Source: Pseudopedobacter sp965218985
GTDB taxonomy: Bacteria; Bacteroidota; Bacteroidia; Sphingobacteriales; Sphingobacteriaceae
Assembly (NCBI GenBank): GCA_965218985.1
Contig: CBDCMP010000006.1
Location: 62,001-126,000 of the forward strand
Length of the DNA: 64,000 nucleotides
Direction of reading: 5' to 3'
The position numbers and the translations under genes were made by a program. Below, piece after piece: positions 24,031 to 32,833 of this stretch (its first letter is position 1; every line of letters starts with the position of its first letter). The notes beneath the pieces are model-generated. The model was not told the origin of the DNA. It saw only the letters and a list, made by a program, of their open reading frames with translations, and did not search any database.

Positions 24031-25770
24031 CTATTTCACACTGAAATTCAAGGTTTTTGTATCCGAAATTCCAGTAAAATAATTATTTTTGGAATCTTTG
24101 AAAGCGTTGCCGGCGATAGTCACTGCGTATTTCTTTTTTGAACTCACGGGTACCGGATAGATATCAACCGTTTTACCATCAATACGAACCATACCCCAAT
24201 TGGCGTACACTTTAAAAGAAGTGTTATCTGTTAGATTCTTCACTTCAATTAACCCACTTCCTCTTTGTACAGAACTGCTGAATTGAAGTTTTAAATGTAT
24301 ATATCCATTTGACGGTTTAGAAATGGTGGAATTATCAGCAGGAGTGAAAGAAGAAAGTATGAATGCACTTGAACCAGGCGCAGTTACAACAGGGTCAGCA
24401 TCTTTTGCTGGGGCTGGTGGAACAGGTGTTGGTGTGGGAGTCACCGGAGGGTTTCCAACAGAGAACGCCCAGGTCTTATCGTCAGCTATTCCTGCAAAAG
24501 GCTCTCCCGCTGAATCAGTGATGGCACCTCTTTGGATCCTAACTGCATATTTTTTGTTTTTAGCCAATTCAACCGGATATACTACCAATTGGTTTCCACT
24601 TATCCTCACCATGCTCCAGCTGGTATTGACCTGAGTGGAAGTGCCATCTGTTAAATTCTTGATTTCAATGATGCCAGTATTTCTTTTGATGTTGCCGTTG
24701 AACAAAAGGGTCAGCATACCATATCCATTAACAGAATACACGCTATTCAATGCGGGAGAATAGGTGGTTACCGCCAAAGAACTGTTGGTTGGTTCTACAA
24801 CAGGAGGAGTGGAAGTATTAGAAGAGCCTGAATTGCGTGAGATTGCCCAATGCCAATCGTAAACATTTCCTTTATCTTTACGGCCATATTCTGTAGACCA
24901 CGCATCATGTCCGGAGGAATTGAAAACCAATAAATCCACAGGCTGTACCGGGCCTGCTGCATTTATCCATGTTTGAGCGTGGTAGGCATTTGCAACGTTG
25001 ACTGTCGGATCATTGGAATTATGTCTGATGTATACCGGGATTTTTATTTTTGACATGTCATACTGAGATCCGGTATAACCCGAGAAAACAGATATGGAAG
25101 CAAAGAAATCCGGGTAAGTGAATGCAGTTTTATAAGCACCATTTCCGCCCTGAGAAAGGCCAGTTAAGTGAATACGGTTCAAATCAATATTATATTTCCC
25201 TAAACCGACCGCTGCTTTGTTATTATTATTATTATTATTATTTCCCTCTTCTTCATTGTTATTTCCCTCTTCTTTACCCTGTTTTGGAACAGGAGACTGT
25301 CCTGTGATCACATCAATCAATTCTTTAATGACAGCTGGATTAACCACTCCTTCACCTTTAGCCATTTGAATGGAGACAACAACAGCCGGGAATGACCTTC
25401 CCTTAGAGAAAATCTCTTTATGTGGCCCATGATATTTCAATTTACTAAGATCATAATCTTTGGAACCCGGTTTCTCACCATCACCATGCATAAAAACTAA
25501 AAGTGGATATTTTTTAGTTGATTTTGGATCATAATCAAGAGGGGTGGAGATGATGTAACCATGGATCTTATTATCTTTTGAGGAAAGAAAATAGGATTCA
25601 TAATTCATCATACCTGCTGAGATCGAAGTTGGATTGTCTTTTATGGCCGAGACCTCAGAATTAACTGTGGCATCATTGTTGATTCCATTCTCAATTTCAA
25701 TCGGTGTTTTCTTACAGCTCCATATAAAGCAGCAGGTGAGGATTAATAGGGGGGAGATCAGTCTTCTCAT
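24031..25770 (-). CDS. Esterase lipoprotein with two C-terminal Ig-like domains
   Basis: A 579-aa envelope protein. MRRLISPLLILTCCFIWSC gives a likely lipidated cysteine at 19. Residues about 60-310 are an alpha/beta hydrolase of the CE1/PHB-depolymerase type: YPLLVFMHGDGE, nucleophile in TGLSQGGNG (about residue 205), acid in RHNSNDPTV, histidine in SSGHDAWS. Two copies of a roughly 105-residue SbsA/Big_5-like Ig domain follow (about 330-440 and 470-579), each with KNLTDGTS- or KNLTDNTS-like cores. An Asn-rich insert at about 176-184 interrupts the hydrolase domain. Probable role is removal of acyl or feruloyl-like ester groups from a polysaccharide, which is inference. Confidence 0.75.
   Translation of the reverse strand: MRRLISPLLILTCCFIWSCKKTPIEIENGINNDATVNSEVSAIKDNPTSISAGMMNYESYFLSSKDNKIHGYIISTPLDYDPKSTKKYPLLVFMHGDGEKPGSKDYDLSKLKYHGPHKEIFSKGRSFPAVVVSIQMAKGEGVVNPAVIKELIDVITGQSPVPKQGKEEGNNNEEEGNNNNNNNNKAAVGLGKYNIDLNRIHLTGLSQGGNGAYKTAFTYPDFFASISVFSGYTGSQYDMSKIKIPVYIRHNSNDPTVNVANAYHAQTWINAAGPVQPVDLLVFNSSGHDAWSTEYGRKDKGNVYDWHWAISRNSGSSNTSTPPVVEPTNSSLAVTTYSPALNSVYSVNGYGMLTLLFNGNIKRNTGIIEIKNLTDGTSTQVNTSWSMVRISGNQLVVYPVELAKNKKYAVRIQRGAITDSAGEPFAGIADDKTWAFSVGNPPVTPTPTPVPPAPAKDADPVVTAPGSSAFILSSFTPADNSTISKPSNGYIHLKLQFSSSVQRGSGLIEVKNLTDNTSFKVYANWGMVRIDGKTVDIYPVPVSSKKKYAVTIAGNAFKDSKNNYFTGISDTKTLNFSVK
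25219..25242. repeat. ATT/AAT trinucleotide tract inside the esterase gene
   Basis: Eight consecutive Asn codons (minus strand) form an ATT tract. It is followed by two copies of a ttatttccctcttctt-like unit (about 25237-25252 and 25258-25273). Length changes in multiples of 3 would keep the frame and alter only a linker. Confidence 0.8.
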
Positions 25771-25871
25771 ATTGTTTTGTTTTGTTTTTAGCTTATTTCT
25801 TTTTTATATATATTCTTAACAGTCTTGAAATATTTTTAAGCCCTTATACTATGCCGATAAGTTAAAAGTTA

Positions 25872-25879
25872 CAAATATA
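25872..25879 (-). promoter_or_regulatory. -7 promoter box upstream of the esterase lipoprotein
   Basis: Minus-strand TATATTTG matches TAnnTTTG and predicts a leader of about 100 nt before the ATG at 25770. Confidence 0.45.
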
Positions 25880-26580
25880 TTTTTATAACTTGGAAATTGT
25901 GTCCTGCTGAATAAGAAAATTTCCAATGAAAGTAACGGAGTGTTGTATAAAGCACTAATTTTAAAGCCTGATAATGTTAATTTAATAAAAACCAATTCGT
26001 AAAATCCCTTAGCCAATGTTTTATATCTTTCCTTTATAAAATAAACATCCTAATTCGTGATTTTTTATCTACAACAGTTAATTTAGTTAAAAATCTCATC
26101 TGTATGCCAAGTTGAAAAACTTCCCTATATCAAACATCAGGAACTTCTCATTACGTTTAAGTTTTAAAGGTAGAGATGATAATCGTACCAATAATTTTTT
26201 TTTACTTAAAATGCTATGAATTAGCTTATTATGATATTAGACATTTTGATAAGGTGTGGAATTTATCCCCAATCTGATGAATATATCAGCAATTCTACAA
26301 TTCATTTTTTTAGTTCAGCGTCTTAGTTCAGTGTCAGTTTTGAACGGTGATTTGGCACCAATATCATACCTGACCACTGAATTAGAGTATCCAATTTTGA
26401 AATCATTCCATGAATTAAGTTGATCTAATTTTAGAACAGAAGGGAATGCAAAATTGATTCATATAAACAGAAACCATTCAACTTAAATTCTTACTTCATT
26501 CTGATAAACCAGCTTAAAATCAACGCCGTTTTTCAACGGTTTGCTGAATTATAAAATAAAAGATTAATTTTAAAAAATTA
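25880..26580. other. Long AT-rich intergenic region, no gene recognised
   Basis: About 700 bp between two divergent EPS genes. No frame of note, no RNA gene and no complete repeat was recognised here. A small inverted pair ccgtttttcaacgg lies near 26527-26540. The region may hold decayed sequence or regulatory DNA for the divergent units. Confidence 0.4.
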
Positions 26581-26761
26581 AGAGCCTGTTTAAACTTATA
26601 TCGGGAGCTTGTTTATAGCCTACCTGCCTATCGGCAGACAGGTTTTTGAGCGAAACGAGGAAAATTTTGTAGAGATAGCCGGCATCTATCTCGAAAAATT
26701 CAACAGATTTGCAGCCAAAAAGAAGCATAAACAGATTATTAGATAAATTTAAACAGGCTCT
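26581..26761. repeat. Dispersed repeat family 1, copy 2 (181 bp)
   Basis: Ends agagcctgtttaaacttat (26581-26599) and ataaatttaaacaggctct (26743-26761) are inverted with one mismatch. The interior shares ttgagcgaaacgagg, tgcagccaaaaa and ttattagataaattt with the copy at 236-400. It also contains a small extra palindrome acctgcctatcggcagacag at about 26621-26640. Lies 40 nt upstream of an acyltransferase gene. Confidence 0.75.
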
Positions 26762-26801
26762 AAGATTATAAGTAAATAATTTAGTTGTACTTATTGCTGT
26801 T

Positions 26802-27863
26802 TTGGACAAAAAAAATAGACACATTTACCCTTTCGTAGATTTAATAAGATTTGTTTCTATGTTAGGTATCGTTTGGGCTCATACAGATGCTTTTCCTATC
26901 GGTGCTGAACCTCTTACATTTCTGAAAAATTTAAATCACCCCGAATATTTCATCGCTTTTAAGCAAATATTTAAATTTTCGGTAATTTGTTTCTTTATGA
27001 TCTCTGGGTTTTTGCTTGGAGACAATATGGATCATACACGACCTGTCTCTTATTTTAAACGTAGGGTTTCTAAAACATTAAGATCTTATCTCCTGTCGTT
27101 TTTTGTGTTTATGATTTTATTGCTTTGTTTCAATTATATTATAAATCACCAGGTGATTAGCATTGTTCATTTCCCCAGATTTGCATATAATATTTTATTC
27201 TATACGCCATATTGGTTCATGCCCACTTATTATATCGGTCTCATGACCATGCTGTTATTTAGCAGGTACATCAATTCCATAGGTTTTGGAATGATTCTAT
27301 TAGCGGTGACGTTATTTTATACATTTTCATCTTTTTTTATTGAAAATAAAATTTATGATCATAAGACAGCATTGTTTGCTTTTGTATTTTACATTTGGCT
27401 AGGCGGGTTTATTAAGAAAAGGATGCTGGTGGACAAGATTAAAAAAATTAAAGTTGTGTGGTTAATCATTGCTGTTTCTCTGACTTATGTTTTAGCTTGC
27501 TATCAATCTTTTAAGTTGTTTGAAGCAGGGAATCAATTTTTTTACAACAACCTTCGTATCTTTAATCAATTGTATGGTTTAGCCGCATTTTTACTTTTAA
27601 TAAAAATTTGTCCGGAAAAACCGAATTTTTGGAAATTAAACCCAAGGAAGGAGACCTTTGGGATATACCTGTATCACTTTTACTTCGTTGCCTTCATTTT
27701 TCCTTTGATTTTAATGTTTTCTCAAAAGTTTTTAGGCTTTCATTTAAGTGATCAGCCAGTTGGAATTATTATTATTTCCTCTTTGGTACATTTTATTCTA
27801 GCCTATGTAACAGCTTTGGCTTTTGTCAGATTATGTATTAAAAGAAACTGGAATATTATTTAA
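26802..27863 (+). CDS. Acyltransferase family 3 membrane protein
   Basis: A 353-aa protein with about ten membrane helices. The N-terminus YPFVDLIRFVSMLGIVWAHTD carries the family arginine (IRF) and catalytic-type histidine (AHTD). Such proteins O-acylate sugars using acyl-CoA. The start appears to be TTG at 26802, since the next in-frame ATG is inside the conserved motif. Located in the EPS locus, so EPS O-acetylation is the inferred role. Confidence 0.8.
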   Translation: MDKKNRHIYPFVDLIRFVSMLGIVWAHTDAFPIGAEPLTFLKNLNHPEYFIAFKQIFKFSVICFFMISGFLLGDNMDHTRPVSYFKRRVSKTLRSYLLSFFVFMILLLCFNYIINHQVISIVHFPRFAYNILFYTPYWFMPTYYIGLMTMLLFSRYINSIGFGMILLAVTLFYTFSSFFIENKIYDHKTALFAFVFYIWLGGFIKKRMLVDKIKKIKVVWLIIAVSLTYVLACYQSFKLFEAGNQFFYNNLRIFNQLYGLAAFLLLIKICPEKPNFWKLNPRKETFGIYLYHFYFVAFIFPLILMFSQKFLGFHLSDQPVGIIIISSLVHFILAYVTALAFVRLCIKRNWNII

Positions 27864-27865
27864 AT

Positions 27866-29074
27866 TTAAAATAAGGAGGCAGTTTTAAATGATTTATTCT
27901 CCTTAAAAATATTGATCAGTCCTGTTTTTAAATTATAAGAGCTATGATCTGCTCCATTGATGATAATGGTTTTAATGGAGGCATTTGAACTGACCATCAT
28001 GCTTAAATCCCTCCAACGGATCATTGCAGGAATGTCTTTTTGATTTAGCGTTATGGTTAACGCATTGTCTTTCAGGACTTCGGTTTTCCTGGTTTGATGT
28101 TTGGTCTCTCTATATTCACACAGCTCTCTCATGGAAGTGACCCAAAGCCGGTCCTGCGCAATTTTATTTATATCATTGATAAAACTGGCAAATCCTGCTA
28201 TGCTACTGGTGTTATGTGTGCCAATTCTGATCAGTTTATTCACAGAAGAGGTGGAGGTTTGCATCGTTTCCTCAATTCTTGACTTCAAATCATCAGTATT
28301 TGACCAATCATCATTAAATAGTCGATTCAGTGCCGTAAACCCGTAAGGGATTTTCATGAAATCAACATTGTTTTTCCAGGCGTTACTCGGATAAATGATC
28401 AACCCGTCTTTAGCATCATCAGCTTGTGTTGTTCCCGCCAGAAAGCCCAGTTCTTCAGCTGCTTTCATATAAAAATTATAATTGGTAGGTACCACCAGCG
28501 TATTCATGTTATAAGCCGTACGATCAAATATCAATTGATTTGCTTTTGTTAAATCAGCCTTTGCTGAGGTTAAACTTTTTTGGTCAGCATGTTTGGAACT
28601 ATGGTTTTCGATGTCCCAACCCTGATTGATCAATCCTTTCATCTGTTGATAACTCACTTTTCCGGGGTACTTCAATCCTAATTCTTCTCCATTATAATCA
28701 CTCAGCGTGTTAACCGCTAATGCGCTCCTATAGTTGATTTTATTTCCACAACCATCCGTGAAGGTTTTGCCCGGATAGGTGATTCCATTCGTAGCCAAAC
28801 CCCCATTAAATATTGCCAGACCAGTTAGGCAATCTGTCGTGTTATCATCCCATTCAAAATTAAGTACGGCTGCTTTCCCGAATTTCAAATTTGTAAAATG
28901 AGATTTAGCATATGCAGGAATGGAATTAAAAACTACTTTGATGACAATATTTGAACCTGTATCATCAATTTGATTTTGTTTATTTGGATTGATGTAGTCA
29001 GGAGCGGTTGCGAAAGAGAGGCAGGTAGAAATAAAAATCAAAAATACCAATAAGGACCAAATTTTTTTATTCAT
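27866..29074 (-). CDS. Secreted polysaccharide deacetylase-like protein (CE4-like)
   Basis: A 402-aa protein with a signal peptide (residues 1-23). VLNFEWDDNTTDC carries the Asp-Asp of the NodB motif 1, and ENHSSKHADQ gives the zinc-binding HxxxH of motif 2. VPTNYNFYMKAAEELGF resembles motif 3, with the usual RxP changed. The C-terminal 80 residues form a beta-rich extension. It would remove N- or O-acetyl groups from the EPS in the periplasm or outside. The late motifs are weak, so activity is not certain. It converges with the acyltransferase gene with 2 nt between stops. Confidence 0.68.
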   Translation of the reverse strand: MNKKIWSLLVFLIFISTCLSFATAPDYINPNKQNQIDDTGSNIVIKVVFNSIPAYAKSHFTNLKFGKAAVLNFEWDDNTTDCLTGLAIFNGGLATNGITYPGKTFTDGCGNKINYRSALAVNTLSDYNGEELGLKYPGKVSYQQMKGLINQGWDIENHSSKHADQKSLTSAKADLTKANQLIFDRTAYNMNTLVVPTNYNFYMKAAEELGFLAGTTQADDAKDGLIIYPSNAWKNNVDFMKIPYGFTALNRLFNDDWSNTDDLKSRIEETMQTSTSSVNKLIRIGTHNTSSIAGFASFINDINKIAQDRLWVTSMRELCEYRETKHQTRKTEVLKDNALTITLNQKDIPAMIRWRDLSMMVSSNASIKTIIINGADHSSYNLKTGLINIFKENKSFKTASLF

Positions 29075-29276
29075 AAAAGTGAGCTGTAGTGATCAATAGC
29101 AGAAGTCTATTAGGAAAAATCTAAAATTCATCGTAAAAACGTGCTGTAAAATCTGACGAGATTAATAATTATTTGGATCTCAGCTGATTTAACAACGCCA
29201 TTGACAAGATACGGAAAAAATGGAACGATATTTTAACAGATGGATAAAATGGGCGATTTAAAGCTAACTTAATGGA

Positions 29277-30905
29277 CTATTTTTTTACATACACCTCAAT
29301 ATTAGAATTTGTAGGATCTCTTGGTGCCAAGAATTCATCTTTTAATACGTAATCCTTTTTTAACTGATCATGTAAAACCAATGGATAGAAATTGTTGAGG
29401 TGAGGCAGGTATTCATAAATGACCACATCGTAATAATGATTAGCAATCCGATTTTGGAACATATGTAATTGTTTGTTGAACATGCCAACACCTAAATGTT
29501 GCCACAAAGGATATCCAGATCCAGTTTCCAATTTAAAACCTATATCATGTGCTAAAAAACTTAACTCAGACATATTGAGTATTTTTTTGTTTTCAGCACC
29601 CTTCATTTCAGGCATGGCTTTTAACCTGTTGATACCACCAATGGTGGATTGCGGGATTTTAATGTCCTCTAAGCTATACCAGCCACATTCTTTCCATAGA
29701 TAGGAGGGAACAGTTCCTGCGCGATAAGTGTCTTTTATGTAATTATTTTTATTCACAATATTCTCACCTGTGCTACTGATATTTTCGTCTTTTGGTTTGA
29801 ATTTCACAGCAAACCTATCGATGTACTTCCAGTAGTTGACCGTCCAGAATAGGAGTATACACAGTGTTAATGTAGAGAATGTCCAAATTTTCTGCACCAA
29901 TAAAATTTCATTTTTGACGATGTACCACAATAAAAAGGTGATGGCAAAACTATGAAAGAAGATATTGTTGTCCTCCGGAACATAGCTGGTGACTTGAAAT
30001 ATGGCGGCTTCAGTCAAAATTCCCAGCGTGAATAAAAGAAAAAGGATTTGCAGGTTTGTCACCTGGTTTTTTTTCTGAACGGAATGGATGATTGCGAGGA
30101 TAATGGCTATGAGATAAAATCTGATCCACTGCGAACCTCTGAAAAACTCATCTAAAATATCATAAAGTGACAATCTTGAGCTGTGAGGTGCCTGACCGTG
30201 ATTGAACCAATAAAAAAAGCTTGGATTTAGAGATTTAATGATGAGAGTGGCGATAAGCAGCGAGGCCCCGGTGAAATAAATAAAATGAGCCCACTGTTTT
30301 GTTAAAAAGCTGAAAGTTAAAGTCACAAAAAATGCGATAAAAAAACCTAAGATGCCGGCATCTTGTTTTGTGAAAATGGATAAAATGATGAAGAAAGTGC
30401 CAAAAATGACTCTCCAAGCCACATTCTTTCTATTTGTAATGGAATAACTTGAAGTTATGAATGCTAAACCAATCAACTGATAAACGATCACCGTGTGGTT
30501 ATACCAGGGCCATGCATTCATAAAAGTATAAGAAATCGCATAGGTTAAAACACCTAAGGAGACCACTTCCTTTTGAACATTAAAATTTTTTAGGATTTTT
30601 CTAAAGGCTAAACCGCTAAAGATATTCAATAAGACCTGTGCTTTGATCAGACTAACGAACTGGGCTCCAAAGATCTTGAAAAAAAGTGCCGGTACCAGGA
30701 AATACCCAAAACCTAAGGGGAGTCCAAAATCTCTGAACGGAACTTCTCCCATAGACATTCTGTAGGCACCTTCCCAGGAAAGAAAAATGTTTATTCTATA
30801 GTTGAATGAGGCGAATAATGGTATTATTGCAATAATTATGATAATTGCATAATCAAATAATTTATAGTGTTTATCTTTAATTTTTGAATGGAGGAAATAT
30901 TTCAT
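29277..30905 (-). CDS. Multi-pass membrane protein, GT-C glycosyltransferase-like
   Basis: A 542-aa membrane protein with about ten to eleven helices and a soluble C-terminus (about residues 400-542). SWEGAYRMSMGEVPFRDFG near the N-terminus resembles the first loop of ArnT/PMT-type GT-C enzymes (acidic residue, then G-x-P-x-RDF). No confident family. The frame is open to 31034, but that extension overlaps the divergent gene at 30945, so the ATG at 30905 (MKYFLHSKIKDKHYK) is used. Probably adds a sugar from a lipid carrier. Wzy-like polymerase is an alternative. Confidence 0.55.
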   Translation of the reverse strand: MKYFLHSKIKDKHYKLFDYAIIIIIAIIPLFASFNYRINIFLSWEGAYRMSMGEVPFRDFGLPLGFGYFLVPALFFKIFGAQFVSLIKAQVLLNIFSGLAFRKILKNFNVQKEVVSLGVLTYAISYTFMNAWPWYNHTVIVYQLIGLAFITSSYSITNRKNVAWRVIFGTFFIILSIFTKQDAGILGFFIAFFVTLTFSFLTKQWAHFIYFTGASLLIATLIIKSLNPSFFYWFNHGQAPHSSRLSLYDILDEFFRGSQWIRFYLIAIILAIIHSVQKKNQVTNLQILFLLFTLGILTEAAIFQVTSYVPEDNNIFFHSFAITFLLWYIVKNEILLVQKIWTFSTLTLCILLFWTVNYWKYIDRFAVKFKPKDENISSTGENIVNKNNYIKDTYRAGTVPSYLWKECGWYSLEDIKIPQSTIGGINRLKAMPEMKGAENKKILNMSELSFLAHDIGFKLETGSGYPLWQHLGVGMFNKQLHMFQNRIANHYYDVVIYEYLPHLNNFYPLVLHDQLKKDYVLKDEFLAPRDPTNSNIEVYVKK

Positions 30906-30944
30906 GGGATGGAATTTCAGATTGCACATAAATAAACAAATTAG

Positions 30945-32141
30945 TTGGAAGAAAAAAAAATAAATGCCTCTGATGCCTTTGTGATTGTAGGCCTGCAACC
31001 TTGGTACACAACCATAGGCAGCAACTGCAAACATATTGCGAGGGAGTTGTCAAAAAAACATCTTGTTTTATACGTCAATTCTTCTTTAGATCGAATAACT
31101 GTTCTGAAAAAGGGACATGATCAAGGGGTTATCCACCACTTGCAAATCATCAAAGATGGCGGGAGGCGGCTAAATAAAATAGGAGATAACCTTTGGGAAT
31201 ATTATCCGGGAAGAATCTTAGAGTCAATTAACTGGATACCTTTCACTTCCCTTTTTCAAAAACTCAATTATGTGAATAATAAGCGATTTGCTGCAGATAT
31301 TCAGGAGGCAGTTGACCTCTTAGGTATCAAAGAGTATTTCCTGTTTAATGATAACGAAATCTTTAGAGCTTTTTATTTGAAAGAATTGCTAAAGCCCAAA
31401 GGGTACATTTACTACTGCCGGGATTATTTATTAGGAGTGGATTATTGGAAGAGACATGGTGTGAAATTGGAGCCTCAACATATCAAAAAGGCTGATTTTG
31501 CTATGGCGAATTCCTCTTACCTGGCAGATTATCTTTCCAAATATAATGCTAAAGCAGTTGATGTTGGACAGGGATGTGATACAGAGATGTTCCATGTTTT
31601 GCCGGATAGGAACATTCCTTCTGATTTAAAAAGCATACGTGGCGTGAAAATAGGTTATGTAGGAGCTTTGAGTAATTTAAGATTGGATATAAAATGCCTG
31701 ATTAATATCGCAACTAAGAAGCCAGAATGGCAATTGGTTTTAGTAGGTCCCGAAGATGAAGATTTTAAAAATTCAAGTTTGCATGATTTAAAGAATGTTC
31801 ATTTTCTTGGCCAGAAAAAATTAGCGGATCTCCCTTTTTATATCAATGGATTCGATGTTTGTTTAAACCCTCAAAAACTAAATGAAATGACGGTAGGCAA
31901 TTATCCATTGAAAATAGATGAATACTTGAATATGGGAAAACCAGTAGTGGCAACTTTCACTAAAGCGATGCAGCTATTTGAACCTTATACTTATCTCGCA
32001 AAGGATGAGAAAGATTATGTGATGCTAATAGAAAAAGCAATCATTGAAGATAACTTACACAATCAGCATAGAAGAATAGGTTTCGCCAACCAGCATACGT
32101 GGATAAATAGTGTAAAGAGAATTTTAAAAGCTTTGTCATAA
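30945..32141 (+). CDS. GT4-type glycosyltransferase
   Basis: A 398-aa GT-B enzyme. The N-terminal domain has FVIVGLQPWYTTIGSNCKHIA, and the C-terminal domain has VKIGYVGAL, WQLVLVGPEDEDF and the donor-binding stretch YPLKIDEYLNMGKPVVAT (E-x7-E-like region). It resembles TuaH/GT4 proteins. Translation appears to begin at a TTG (30945), giving MEEKKINASD, and the start is only 39 nt from the divergent gene's ATG. The next gene follows after 5 nt. Confidence 0.82.
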   Translation: MEEKKINASDAFVIVGLQPWYTTIGSNCKHIARELSKKHLVLYVNSSLDRITVLKKGHDQGVIHHLQIIKDGGRRLNKIGDNLWEYYPGRILESINWIPFTSLFQKLNYVNNKRFAADIQEAVDLLGIKEYFLFNDNEIFRAFYLKELLKPKGYIYYCRDYLLGVDYWKRHGVKLEPQHIKKADFAMANSSYLADYLSKYNAKAVDVGQGCDTEMFHVLPDRNIPSDLKSIRGVKIGYVGALSNLRLDIKCLINIATKKPEWQLVLVGPEDEDFKNSSLHDLKNVHFLGQKKLADLPFYINGFDVCLNPQKLNEMTVGNYPLKIDEYLNMGKPVVATFTKAMQLFEPYTYLAKDEKDYVMLIEKAIIEDNLHNQHRRIGFANQHTWINSVKRILKALS

Positions 32142-32146
32142 CATAA

Positions 32147-32764
32147 ATGGATTTAAAAACATATGTCGATCATCAACCCCGGTTAAAGAAATTTATCCAT
32201 AGGATGTTAATTCCTAAAGAACAGGCCAGACCGCGTTGGTGGGTGAGGGTGTTTCTTAATCCTTTTTTGCATAAAAAGGGGAAAGGGGCCTTAATTCGCA
32301 GAAGAGTGAGAATGGATGTGCTGCCATTCAATCATTTCAGCATGGGATATTTTTCAATCATAGAAGATTTCTCAGTTATAAATAATGGAATAGGTGCCGT
32401 GAAGATTGGAAACAGGGTTAAAATAGGAATTGGAAATGTTTTGATTGGGCCTTTGGAAATTGGGAATAACGTAATTTTCGCCCAAAATGTAGTGGTATCA
32501 GGATTTAACCACGCTTATCAGGACATCAATATCCCCATCTTAGATCAAAAAATATATTCAACAGCTTCTATCTCTATCGCTGACGATTGTTGGATTGGTG
32601 CGAACGCAGTGATCACAGCTGGAGTACAGATTGGAAAACATGCAGTGATTGCAGCAGGAAGTATAGTCACCAAGAACGTTGAGGCTTACACCGTGGTTGG
32701 AGGAAATCCTGCCAAAATTCTAAAGCGATATGACTCAGAGATCAATCAATGGGTAAAACCCTGA
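32147..32764 (+). CDS. Hexapeptide-repeat acyltransferase (LbH, WcaF/NodL-like)
   Basis: A 205-aa left-handed beta-helix protein. Imperfect hexapeptides run from about residue 85 to 190 (VKIGNRVKIGIGNVLIG, IADDCWIGANAVITAGVQIG, AVIAAGSIVTK). The catalytic-type histidine is in VVVSGFNHAYQD, and the family end motif VVGGNPAKIL is present. It probably O-acetylates a nucleotide or lipid-linked sugar using acetyl-CoA. It is cotranscribed with the GT4 gene. Confidence 0.88.
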   Translation: MDLKTYVDHQPRLKKFIHRMLIPKEQARPRWWVRVFLNPFLHKKGKGALIRRRVRMDVLPFNHFSMGYFSIIEDFSVINNGIGAVKIGNRVKIGIGNVLIGPLEIGNNVIFAQNVVVSGFNHAYQDINIPILDQKIYSTASISIADDCWIGANAVITAGVQIGKHAVIAAGSIVTKNVEAYTVVGGNPAKILKRYDSEINQWVKP

Positions 32765-32833
32765 GATCTTGATTCACCGTGATTTTTAAATTCAGCTTCC
32801 CGACGGATTAAGGTTGAAATTCTGAGGTATGCA

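Noticed and set aside
30906..31034. Longer N-terminus for the GT-C-like gene
   Set aside because: It would overlap the divergent GT4 start and adds a region unlike the rest of the protein.
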